64,000 nt of DNA from Stereum hirsutum FP-91666 SS1 (Eukaryota; Basidiomycota; Agaricomycetes; Russulales; Stereaceae). The position numbers and the translations under genes were made by a program. Of the stretch, positions 24,061 to 34,067 are shown piece by piece; within the stretch, counting starts at the first letter, position 1, and every line of letters starts with the position of its first letter. The stretch spans positions 3,609,753-3,673,752 of the forward strand of contig NW_006763131.1 in the NCBI RefSeq assembly GCF_000264905.1, read 5' to 3'. The notes under the pieces are model-generated. The model made no database searches and was not told the DNA's origin. It worked only from the letters and a program-made list of their open reading frames with translations.

Positions 24061-24666
24061 ATGGGAGGGACAAACATTACAATTACGAGGTATTACTTAG
24101 AAATACTTACGATTACTTACGATTACTTACAGTTACGGCGGCTGCGCTTCTAGGATCTATTTCGTTACAATTACTTTCGATTACAGTCGAGGTGCGAAAT
24201 GATTACTATTCAATACTATTCATTTGTATGATCCGTACGCACCAAAGACATTTTTGGGTCAGGTGGAAGCTCCGGATACTTAGGCCCCGACTGTTCGATT
24301 GCCGCCACATTCACCTTTTGGGGATGAGTGCCCGTAGCCTGCTTTTCGCCACATTTTTGCTGTTCTACCTGCCGTTCGACTCAACACTGTAAGGACACGG
24401 GAAAATCATGTGTATATCACTTGCAATGCTGCAGCACTTGTATCATTCAGCATTGATGCGAGTGAGTTGCTGAACCAAAAAGATATGATGCACGTGCACG
24501 CAAGAGATTTCATACCATTACTTACAATTACTTACGAATTGGGCGCAATACAGGGGGAATACATTACAATACATTTCCGGATCTCAACGCGCATGATTTC
24601 GAGGGAATACTATTAGATTACATTACGCGGCGGTAATGTAATGTAAGTAACGTTTGGGAAACCCTG
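24061..24666. mobile_element. Probable non-autonomous hAT-like element (MITE)
   Basis: A 606-bp stretch full of TTAC/ATTAC words on its left side and their reverse complements (GTAATGTAATG) at its right end. It is flanked by near-perfect 8-bp direct repeats (ATCCCATA at 24053-24060, ATCCCATT at 24667-24674). The right end read inward is CAGGGTTTCCCAAACGTTAC; the left end reads ATGGGAGGGACAAACATTAC, an imperfect inverted repeat sharing CAAAC(A/G)TTAC. An internal perfect palindrome arm pair ATTACATTAC/GTAATGTAAT lies at about 24615-24643. No transposase frame is present. The CAGGG-type end and 8-bp duplication fit hAT elements. The insertion ends about 120 bp before the RIB7 start codon. Confidence 0.55.
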
Positions 24667-24787
24667 ATCCCATTCAACAGACTTCCAAGAATCAACAAAC
24701 CATCCTCTTCCTGTCCGTTTACGTGTCGGGATAGACTTCTTTTGTGTTCGAAATCCTTCACGAGCCTTGATAAATTGACTACGAAAC

Positions 24788-25991
24788 ATGGACCAGCTGC
24801 AACGCCTCCTCGAAGGCAAGTGAGAGTCATCGTTTGCAACTCGCACCATTCATCGATTGAAGCAACGACTCCTGCCTTGTAGAACAACTTGCGGTGGCAT
24901 CTTTGCCGACAGAAACCAAGGAAGAAGTTATCCCAGGCCCGCCTGAATTTCTGAGCACCGTTTTGGGAACCTTGCCCTCTACAGCGAAGCCCGGAACGGA
25001 AGCACTTCCACTTATTTCTCCTGACCCAGAGCGACCCTATGTTACTCTCACTTTTGCCCAATCTCTCGATGCGAAGATCGCTGGCAGGGGTGGGGTGCAG
25101 CTTATGATCAGCGGCGATGAAAGTATGAAGATGACCCATTGGTGAGTCGGTAGTTCGGTCTTGATATCTTTATCTCGATCAAGGCATTGATGACCTGTTA
25201 ACTGGAAGAAAGGATGCGTACTATGCATGACGGTATTTTGATCGGGGTTGGTACCGCTACGAACGACAATCCTCAACTGAACGGTAGGTTGTTATCAGCT
25301 CATAACATATTTAATAGTCTTGAACATTTCTCGTTGTCAGTTCGCCACCTACCATTCCCACCTCAGAATACCCATCTTCAGCACTATCATCACCCGCGTC
25401 CAATCGTTTTGGATCCAGCCCTTCGTCTTTCGAAGAAGTGTAAGCTAATCGCCAATGCTTCCAAAGGCGCCGGTGTGGCACCGTGGATAGTAGCTGCTCG
25501 TCCATCTAAGGCAGATGGCTTCTGGGCAAGCGAAGGCGATGAAGATAGCGCAAAGGAGTGGGAGGCGCGAAAAGAGACCCTTGAGGCTGCTGGCGCAAAA
25601 GTGATCCTAATCGAACAACCCATCCTTCGTACGCTACTGCGTCTCCTTTCTCGGTGACTCTGTTTGACATTGACGATATCAATGATTTGCAGATCCTGAT
25701 CTTCCGTCGACAAGTACTGATCTTGACCTCTCCGCCGTTCTGAAGGCGCTGCGTGCTGAAGACATCAAGTCTGTCATGGTTGAAGGCGGCGCGAGGATCA
25801 TTCAGTCGTTCCTGTCCTCGACGGTGGAGTCGGGCATTATTGACACTCTGGTCGTGACTACCGCTCCTGGGTTCATTGGTCGAGATGGGGTAGGCTATGG
25901 GGAGGGCTTGTCTCGTGTTCCGGGTATGCGATATGTGGCAACTGAGGTTATGGGGAAGGACACGATCGTCGGTTTTAAGGTGGCCTCGTGA
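24788..25991 (+). CDS. RIB7: 2,5-diamino-6-ribosylamino-4(3H)-pyrimidinone 5'-phosphate reductase (riboflavin pathway)
   Basis: NADPH-dependent reductase of fungal riboflavin biosynthesis, the RibD C-terminal domain family. Five exons (24788-24815, 24883-25141, 25213-25283, 25341-25628, 25693-25991) give 314 residues. Landmarks: RPYVTLTFAQSLDAKIAG (about residues 55-73), the fold's conserved start; THWMRTMHDGILIGVGTATNDNPQL, the nucleotide/substrate-binding segment; PRPIVLDPALRL; and KSVMVEGGARIIQSFL, the glycine-rich dinucleotide-site motif. The first exon is only 28 nt and ends in a GC donor. The upstream sequence is a probable transposon, so the promoter is compressed into about 120 bp or lies within it. 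Monofunctional, without a deaminase domain, as usual in fungi. Confidence 0.93.
24816..24882 (+). other. GC-AG intron in RIB7
   Basis: CTCGAAG|GCAAGTGAGA with acceptor CTTGTAG. The nearby alternative GT (GGCAA|GTGAGA) would put the second exon out of frame, whereas the GC donor keeps LLEEQLAVAS open. Confidence 0.75.
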
Positions 25992-27103
25992 TGTTAGGAA
26001 AGCTTGATAGCTGTTTTCAGAATTGTAGTCGCATCCAGGATTTTCGTCGACGGAGCTTGGCCCCACTCGGCCGGGGCTTCCAACGGGCTCGCCACAGGCT
26101 GGGCCACAGCACTCTCGTATGCCTCAGCAACCCCTCAGAGCATTAGTCCCGATGAACATGTCTCCAAGAAAACTCCAGAACCTCATGCAAGATATATGTC
26201 TCATAAAAACTGCCTACCTGATATTTTGAGGTGGAATAGTAATGCCTATGTTGATGTTATGAGGGCAGGTGTGGCCCTTCGTAGGAATTGGTGCTTGCGT
26301 CCTGAAACGGTAGCTGGTTGCGCCAGAAAGCTCCGACCGCTCCATCGAACGAAAACGCGGGTACGACTACGATTCTGAAAACAGCTGGAAGGACTTGAAA
26401 ATAACAAAGGCTCGAGAACGTTCAAAGGTCGTCGGAAGCCGGAAAAGCACCGTCTGGGCGTTGTGATTGGCTCTCGCGCGCTCGGATCACCATTTCAATT
26501 TGGGGCCTTCGCTCCACACCTGTTCTCCAAACTCTCGAATTTTCGGGACAAAGACTGATATTTTCGGACCATCGTTCATATTTTGCGTTGCAGATACGGT
26601 CTAATAGTCCATGCAGTATCTACATTAGGGGGAGAAATGGCTGTGGCACTCCACACCACGCAAGTTGGAAAGAGCGGGAAAGGGCTAGAATCATGTATGA
26701 CGTAGTTCCCGATTGTATCTGGCAAGGGGGGGATGTTGCCGGCGGGACGCCAAGTCACAGCCACAAGAAACCGTCTTCGCGTCGAGCGAATACCGGCTCA
26801 TCCACCAACGCGATTCACCAATATTCGCCAATTCTTGTGATGTTTCTCGAATGATCTAGTATCTTCTTTGCGCCCCGGAGCGCTTTCTTTCTTTAAAACC
26901 ACAAAGCTCGTCGAATAGCTTGTTTCCTTTACGCACCCTTCGTCTCTGCACTCACTATATCCCGGGCCCCGTCTACCGTCTCTTCAAGGGACTGTGTACC
27001 GTACGTATCTCTCTTTTGCACACTTCTTCGTATTGACTAACGCAATTTTACTTACAGAGACCACCATATTTCGTTTCAAAAATATTGTTCGCAGCTCCCG
27101 ACC
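25992..27103. other. Intergenic; promoter and 5' leader of the YTH gene
   Basis: RIB7 3' region then the leader of the RRM-YTH gene. A clean intron-like unit (GTACGT at 27001, branch GACTAAC, acceptor TTACAG at 27057) lies just before the start codon and is a probable 5'UTR intron. Nothing else recognisable. Confidence 0.5.
27001..27057 (+). other. Probable 5'UTR intron of the RRM-YTH gene
   Basis: Donor ACC|GTACGT, branch-like GACTAAC 18-25 nt before the acceptor, acceptor CTTACAG. It ends 46 nt before the ATG at 27104. Confidence 0.6.
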
Positions 27104-29686
27104 ATGGGTGACTCTCAACGAGGACAGCCGTCCAGGCCTCCAGAAAACTCTGATTCCGTCCCGAATGCAGGCAGGCAAATGGGCTCATCACACCAGCCTC
27201 AATGGAATCAGAGCTACAACTTCAGCCCTCGGTATTCTCATGTTCGCCTTCCATCGCAGATTTTCTGGCATCGATCTTACTACTTTTTGCAGACCATCCA
27301 CGAACCACCATCTTTCTCGCCCAGGGAGCCAGGTCGCTCTGATTCAGATGCCACGAGTCCACCCTTCGTTGGGCCCTACACGACCGCCTCTCCGGCCCAG
27401 CCCATGCTGATTTACCCCCCTCCCATGCCCGTATACCCTCCGCTACAGCTCGTCCATCATCCCGTCCGCACAAACTCATTCAGTACTTATTCTGTGCCTG
27501 CAGCCCAGCCATTGCCCGCTATGCAGACACTACCCTACCATCACCACGCGTGGGCCCCGCCTGGGAATCCTGCACATAACACTGTCTACTCTCATTTCGC
27601 GCCCATGCCGACTACGAATAATTGGGGTCAAGCTTTTGGCCCACCCATGAACGTCAATGGGCCGTCAGTACCCGGACCATACATGTTCACCTCCCCGCAA
27701 CCTCATTTCCCCACGAACGTTGCCGCCGGTGGACATGGCTCCTTTGGAGAGTCACAGTCGGGTACGTGGTGGCAGTTTCCTTCCGATACAAATGCTTCAC
27801 CGACCTCAGGTTCGAGTTTCCATGCGTCCGCGGAGGACTTGTACAGGACTTCGTATGGTCCTACTCGAGAGACAGAGTTGAGGCCTGTAGCGATGCATTC
27901 CCATGCATCTCTTCCGCCCTCTTCTCCGCAGCACGCGATACCGACGCGACGAATTAGCCAGCCTCAACCGAGCATGGTCCAGCCCGCCGTAAACATGCAG
28001 ACGACGCCTCAACCTCCCCCACTCTCACCTCTCACCCGTTCCGAACCTTCCACACGGCCTTCTCTTGCTCGGTCGCAGAGTCATACCTCATCTACTCACT
28101 CTCCAGCACCAGTGACACGCTCTCAGTGGGCCATGTGGGTAGGAAATGTCCCGGCAGACGCCACAAACGAAGAACTTTCCCTCTTCTTCAATCAACCGCA
28201 CCGTAATACGCCGTCGGACAACAGGGAAACTTCGCCTTCGACACTGAGCCCGATTTCGGGGGGCGTCACTTCTGTCTTCCTCATCGGACGTTCCAACTGC
28301 GCGTTTGTTAATTTTGAATCGCAGTCACAGCTCGAGTCCGCCGCGACGACATTCAATGGTCGACGATTGCGCGAAGGCGATTCACGTGGTCCTCGCTTGG
28401 TATGTCGCGTTCGGAAGCAAGACGACGATGACCATGCGGGAGTAAATGGGCAGCGTCAGTCGAACATACACGTGAAGTGGCTACGCGAACGACAGCTCAG
28501 GACGGATGAGACGACGGCTGCCGTCGCCGGAAACAGTTCTAAGCCAGCCCTGCCAATTTCGCGGCCCGTCACTGTCGACGATATCGCTACGCAGCTACGC
28601 TTCCTCTCCTCGCGGGCCGTAGATGTTGATGCACGCAAACAAGGCAATGTCTTGTCGGAAGACTCGTTTGGGAGCACAACCTCGAGTTTACTGTCAAGAC
28701 ATTTTCCTCGGCGTTTCTTTATCCTAAAATCGCTGAGTCAGGTAAGTTTTGCCAAGTATCAATCAATCTTTACAAGTATATTGATTTCGGTTTTTTTTCC
28801 TCCGAGTGACCTCGACGAGAGCGTGCGAACCGGCTTTTGGACCACTCAGCCGCACAATGAGGATATCCTGAACCGCGCATATCGTACCAGTCACTCAGTT
28901 TACATCATCTTCGGCGTCAACAAAAGTGGAGAGTTTTATGGTTATGCCAGGTATGTGATATCTCGAGTTCAAAGCCGTTCTCTTGCTCAGAGCGACCACA
29001 GAATGGCAGGGCCCATTGGATCAGCGTCACTACTGTCATCACAGCCCATTATCGACGGAGCCGCCCCCGAGCAGACAGCACAGACCACCAATTTACTCCC
29101 AACAGCCCGATTCAGGGCCGAATCACCGGAAGTCGTTGATGAGGAAGAGCATTCCGACCAGGACAACGCACGATCTCATCCCGGGGATACTTCTCAACCA
29201 CCGTCATACATGAGCATCATGTCAGCGCCACCCCAGCTTGGGCCACCGCGCCAGCAGGGGCCCTCTGCGGACGCTCACCCAGTTACCGATTGGGCCCCTA
29301 CGCTGATACCCGCCGTGAACCTCGAAGGCATCACAGAGAGTATCAGGGAGCCAGGCGAGGAGGCAGATGAAGTTTCTCCTTCCACAGAAGCGAAAGCCCT
29401 CGGCACACCGTTTATGGTTGAGTGGGTCCGGACGGACAGACTCCCGTTCCTACGCACACGCCATCTCCGCAATCCCTGGAACCATGGTCGACAGGTCAAG
29501 GTTTCTCGAGACGGGACCGAGTTAGAGCCCGATGTTGCTTGTCAGCTTCTCGAGGAATGGGACCGACCACCCCCTCCCGCCCCATCTACACAAAATACGC
29601 CATCGCGTACGAAACCACACGCGCCTTCACAACGCCGACGATCTAAAGCATCCGCCGGTCCCACCTCTCCCACCTCCCCCTCATAA
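27104..29686 (+). CDS. RRM plus YTH domain RNA-binding protein (m6A-reader family)
   Basis: YTH proteins bind N6-methyladenosine in RNA; this one also carries an RRM. The ATG lies in a strong context (GACCATGGG). Residues 1-340 are Pro/Gln/Ser/Tyr-rich and probably disordered. The RRM spans about 341-435 (MWVGNVPADATNEEL, CAFVNFESQSQLESA). The YTH domain starts near 535 (RRFFILKSLSQ), continues DLDESVRTGFWTTQPHNEDIL with a cage tryptophan, VYIIFGVNKSGEFYGYARMAGPI, and after a long acidic/Ser-rich insert resumes FMVEWVRTDRLPFLRTRHLRNPWN and VSRDGTELEP (to about residue 820). The frame stays open for 860 codons, but an intron at 28951-29001 (51 nt, GTATGT..CACAG) must be removed to read YGYARMAGPI. 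A second GTAAGT donor at 28742 is problematic (see findings). A possible intron at 27232-27292 would need a different start codon (about 27202). Function in this organism is inferred from family. Confidence 0.88.
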   Translation: MGDSQRGQPSRPPENSDSVPNAGRQMGSSHQPQWNQSYNFSPRYSHVRLPSQIFWHRSYYFLQTIHEPPSFSPREPGRSDSDATSPPFVGPYTTASPAQPMLIYPPPMPVYPPLQLVHHPVRTNSFSTYSVPAAQPLPAMQTLPYHHHAWAPPGNPAHNTVYSHFAPMPTTNNWGQAFGPPMNVNGPSVPGPYMFTSPQPHFPTNVAAGGHGSFGESQSGTWWQFPSDTNASPTSGSSFHASAEDLYRTSYGPTRETELRPVAMHSHASLPPSSPQHAIPTRRISQPQPSMVQPAVNMQTTPQPPPLSPLTRSEPSTRPSLARSQSHTSSTHSPAPVTRSQWAMWVGNVPADATNEELSLFFNQPHRNTPSDNRETSPSTLSPISGGVTSVFLIGRSNCAFVNFESQSQLESAATTFNGRRLREGDSRGPRLVCRVRKQDDDDHAGVNGQRQSNIHVKWLRERQLRTDETTAAVAGNSSKPALPISRPVTVDDIATQLRFLSSRAVDVDARKQGNVLSEDSFGSTTSSLLSRHFPRRFFILKSLSQVSFAKYQSIFTSILISVFFPPSDLDESVRTGFWTTQPHNEDILNRAYRTSHSVYIIFGVNKSGEFYGYARYVISRVQSRSLAQSDHRMAGPIGSASLLSSQPIIDGAAPEQTAQTTNLLPTARFRAESPEVVDEEEHSDQDNARSHPGDTSQPPSYMSIMSAPPQLGPPRQQGPSADAHPVTDWAPTLIPAVNLEGITESIREPGEEADEVSPSTEAKALGTPFMVEWVRTDRLPFLRTRHLRNPWNHGRQVKVSRDGTELEPDVACQLLEEWDRPPPPAPSTQNTPSRTKPHAPSQRRRSKASAGPTSPTSPS
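28951..29001 (+). other. In-frame 51-nt intron within the YTH domain
   Basis: GCCAG|GTATGT ... CCACAG|AATGGCA restores the conserved YGYARMAGPI. It is a multiple of three without stops, so it is invisible to simple reading-frame calling. Confidence 0.8.
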
Positions 29687-30625
29687 TACCCGCTCGACCT
29701 GACGGAAATACGCTAGTGTCAGGTCGTTCACGTTCCCATCGCTACGAAATCTGTCGACGTCCCGTTTGGAGTTGTCCGACTCGTAGACTCAAGCTCTATT
29801 CTCAATGTTTTACGTCTCTTCATGTTTTTAATGCCCCATTATCATCACACTGCATACGTAACAGTGCCCCTCTCTTCCTCCTTTTTTGCTTTCTGCTTAA
29901 TGACACACCATCAGCATACACGCACACACGCACACACCACATACGTAGTCGTACCCTCCATCATTTTTCACTCCCTCTTTTGGTATCTCCGGTGTTGTTT
30001 TTTGTTTTTGTTTTTCCCTGGCGTATACTCGTTATTTGTTGTTATCGGTCGTAATGCTTTGCTTTGTGTTGACGATGTTGCAAGTTAGGGGTAGTGTTTT
30101 TCAAGTTGCTCGGGTATACGTACACGTTCTAGCAAGTCACTGTATACTATCATGGTACACGAGATGCAATTCAGTTGATTTTTTTTCCATTTCAAGTTCA
30201 GCTGAAAGCATAAATGAAGGAAGGTACGTGTGGAGGGAGTTATGGTTCGGCGAGTGGCCAGCGCCACACCGCGGGTGTGGCACTGGAACTGGTGAGCTAC
30301 ATTTCATCGCATTAATCCATGGCTTCCTGGAGTAGCACCGTCATCTTGTCCAACAAACCCTGTGCTCACTCTTCAATATATGGTCGTCAATATACTATCT
30401 TCCCTCGACATTCACCATCACCCACCCCATTCTGTTCTGGGGCATTGGTGCCCAAATGCAAGACCGCTGGATCGTGGCTGAAACCGTATGCGTTATGGTT
30501 TCAGACTAGCAGCCTGAGATGCAATATCTTGGTAGTTATCGGTGTTGGACCACTCCCATTCCTACTTTATTGGTGAAACGTCAACCTTTGCTCCAACTCA
30601 AAGCTTCAAGTGGTCGATCCTCACC
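29687..30625. other. Intergenic with a GC-rich hairpin
   Basis: 3' region of the YTH gene (T-rich) and upstream region of the next gene. An imperfect inverted repeat at 30258-30286 pairs CCAGCGCCACACC with GGGTGTGGCACTGG around a 2-nt loop. No gene seen. Confidence 0.45.
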
Positions 30626-31843
30626 ATGAATCGCTGCCCAGTCGAACTGTGGGCCCTCATTTTCGCCCATGCGTGTTCTGACGACGGTGGAAAGACGTAT
30701 CGCTCACTAGCACTCGTCTCTCGGTACTTCCACTCAACGTCAAAGCATCTGCGATTTCTATCCATAGACATCAAAGATCCACAAGGCGCCGAACTGCTCT
30801 CTGACGTCCTCGAGCGCGAATTCCTAGTTACATTTCCGTTCCACCCACCCAATCCTCCTAGATTCCGCCATCTTGCCCTCACTGACCGGCATCCGGATCC
30901 CAGTCACGTCTATGGCCCCTCTGACGCCCTCAAGCTCTCCCTGGCATTCGAGCGCATCCTACACACTGCGGCTCCGACGCTCGTCTCCCTGACCATCGAC
31001 AAATCGTACTTCAGTCGATTCGCACACAATCTCGTCCCCGGGTGCCTCCCCGCCCTCGTCGAACTCTCGCTCACGAACCTCGAGTCATTCCCAACTTCCA
31101 GACCGGATAACAAGAGCGAAGGATTCTCGGCACCGCTGCCCTCGTTGAGACGACTTCACGTCCATTTCACGGAGAGCACCGATATGGAGTGGTACCGGGC
31201 CAATCTGTTCGACGCTCTGCCTTGGATCGCGCCACACCTCGATGTGTTCCATGTCGAGGGGATGTTTTGGTACGCTGGGATCGTGGAGTTTATCAGTAGG
31301 ACGATATATTGCGAGAGTGGGATCGCTCGAGAGCACCCTTCCCCGCGCCCGGAAGAGCCATACCCTACGCTTCCGGGAATCGCTCCATCCTTGGCAGACT
31401 TCCGGATCGGCACCTCGAACTCCATCTCGAGGTCGTCCATCGTTCAGCTGGCAGACGAGACAGATAGTGAAAATGCGAGGGAGAGGCGACGGCAGCTATC
31501 ACTCAAAGCCCAGGGCTACAAGTCCAGGACCCACATCGCATCCTTCTGGCGTCGTCTGCGTGTCGTGATCGTCCCGATACCCTCGCTCCACGAATATCCG
31601 GGCTCGTACCCCAATCTGAGTGGACAGATCGACGATGCAACGACACACTTTCCGATCTACATGAGCAAGACGGCGTTTGGGTTCATGATCAAGCTTTTCG
31701 ACGAGCTCGCGCAGAGGGATGAGGAGGGGAGGTTAATCGTGATTGATGGGTCGCGGGAGGCATTGAGGAGAGATGAGAAGAGTAAAGGTTGGGCGGGAAA
31801 GTTGAGGAAGTTGTTTACGCCGGCGCATAGTCGATGGACCTAG
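30626..31843 (+). CDS. F-box-type protein, intronless
   Basis: 405 residues in one exon; ATG at 30626 in context CACCATGA. The N-terminus MNRCPVELWALIFAHACSDDGGKTYRSLALVSRYFHSTSK has the pattern of fungal F-box domains (Pro-x-Glu-Leu-x-x-x-Ile-Phe, then Leu-Ala-Leu-Val-Ser-Arg). The rest is a leucine-spaced region (APTLVSLTID, LPALVELSLTNLESF, LPSLRRLHVHF) suggestive of irregular LRR-like repeats, then a C-terminal domain (RTHIASFWRRLRVVIVPIPS). Probably an SCF substrate adaptor; the substrate is unknown. This layout is common and often lineage-expanded in mushrooms. An upstream in-frame stretch without an ATG exists, but the conserved domain begins at 30626. Confidence 0.8.
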   Translation: MNRCPVELWALIFAHACSDDGGKTYRSLALVSRYFHSTSKHLRFLSIDIKDPQGAELLSDVLEREFLVTFPFHPPNPPRFRHLALTDRHPDPSHVYGPSDALKLSLAFERILHTAAPTLVSLTIDKSYFSRFAHNLVPGCLPALVELSLTNLESFPTSRPDNKSEGFSAPLPSLRRLHVHFTESTDMEWYRANLFDALPWIAPHLDVFHVEGMFWYAGIVEFISRTIYCESGIAREHPSPRPEEPYPTLPGIAPSLADFRIGTSNSISRSSIVQLADETDSENARERRRQLSLKAQGYKSRTHIASFWRRLRVVIVPIPSLHEYPGSYPNLSGQIDDATTHFPIYMSKTAFGFMIKLFDELAQRDEEGRLIVIDGSREALRRDEKSKGWAGKLRKLFTPAHSRWT

Positions 31844-32869
31844 TAGATGTATACGCCACCTAGAATCTAAGGATAACCACAGAAGGATGACTTCGAGAGT
31901 ATGCAGTGCACCTAGGGAGAGAGACTCAGTGTGGTCCTTAAGCCTACAAGCAGTAGCGGCGGCTGAGGCTGAAGATGATCCTTTAAAAGCTCGAGATGCC
32001 AGCACAAGTCGTTTGTGAAGATTACCCCAATTTGTTTGAAACCGACGACATTTGAGTGGATGCCAGTGGAAGGCAAATACGACCATGACGCGTGATGGAT
32101 CAAGCATCCACGACTGCACGTTACCACAGTTCATACATTAGTTCGTCCACATCCAATCATACCTACTGTTATGTTGTATGTACAAACGGACATGTGGGTA
32201 AATGACATACTCCGGCGGTGGCAAGTGAACGACGACAGTGTAGAGTTCAGAGCTATGCCAGAGTAGACCTGGAAGCCCTTAGTGAGAACCAAGAAGGCAC
32301 AGACAGAGAGGATACATCAGGTCGGGCACCAATTCATGACACTTGCCCACGAATTGCATGCGAGGCAGCCAGAGGGTATGGGTGAGGCCAAAGCGAATAT
32401 CGAGGCAAAGTTCCTCGCGCGACTTCGGTAAAAAGCGTCTGGACCGAGAGATTGGCTCAGAACTGAGCACTTTATTCGTGCGGAAGATCTTCTGCCCCAA
32501 AGCTCAACAACTTCCCTGGAAAGTGGGCATGTAGAAATTACATAAATAATATGCACAATGCAATTATCGACCTTTGTTATCGCGATGAAGCGACATAAGG
32601 GAGAAAAGAGGACAAAAGAGGGAAGGAACAAAAGACGAGCAGAAGTTCCGAGCGCAAATGCCCAATTCCAGACGCGTCCGTGCGCAATCTCTTGCGTTTT
32701 TCGTTGACTCTGTGCGTGGGAACTTATTGTCGGAGCGCGAAGTTGCGACCTCATCGCCCCGTCATCACTCCCCTCTCTTCCCTCTCAACCACCACCATCA
32801 ACTCCCCCGACCCCGCCCGCCCAGCAAGTCACCCCCATATTTCTACCCAACCACACTCTACATCGTCCA
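31844..32869. other. Intergenic; histone H3 promoter at its right end
   Basis: No recognisable gene. The last 150 bp before 32870 are C/T/A-rich (CACCACC, CCCGACCCCGCCCG), as in basidiomycete promoters and leaders. Short open frames on either strand are not convincing. Confidence 0.45.
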
Positions 32870-33638
<769 letters not shown>

Positions 33639-34067
33639 AGAGTGACAGCTCTTCTTGCCCACCGGTTGTTATCCATCGTCTCTACCTTCTATCGTACTAT
33701 GTCGCACCCCCACTCGTGATTGTTTCTGATTTCTTGGCCATGCCTTCCTCTGTATGATGTATGTGTTATATATGATCTATCGTTGACAAAACTATCGTCG
33801 TATCGTGCGAACGTTCGTTGAAAGCACAACCTGTTTAGTGAAACAATCTTTTGGAGTGAAAGGCTATGGTGGTAATCAATTTCAGCGCTACATCCCCGCC
33901 GTACCTTGCTAGGACTCGAGAGGGAACCCGTTTTGGAGTGCTTTGCTTTTGTTCTACTTCTTTCGGTCATGTTATGACGGTGGACATCAGCAACGACGCC
34001 ATACATTTTTCGTCCAACCATCATGCTCCTTGTATCTCAGTTACAAATGCTAGCCCTCCAAGAAGTC
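33639..34067. other. Convergent 3' space between histone H3 and the GH28 gene
   Basis: About 430 bp of 3' sequence for both transcripts; nothing else recognisable. Confidence 0.5.

Noticed and set aside
27232..27292. Intron near the start of the RRM-YTH gene
   Set aside because: Good-looking borders, but removal shifts the frame from the ATG at 27104 into an early stop. It would only work with a start near 27202, so it was left as an alternative.
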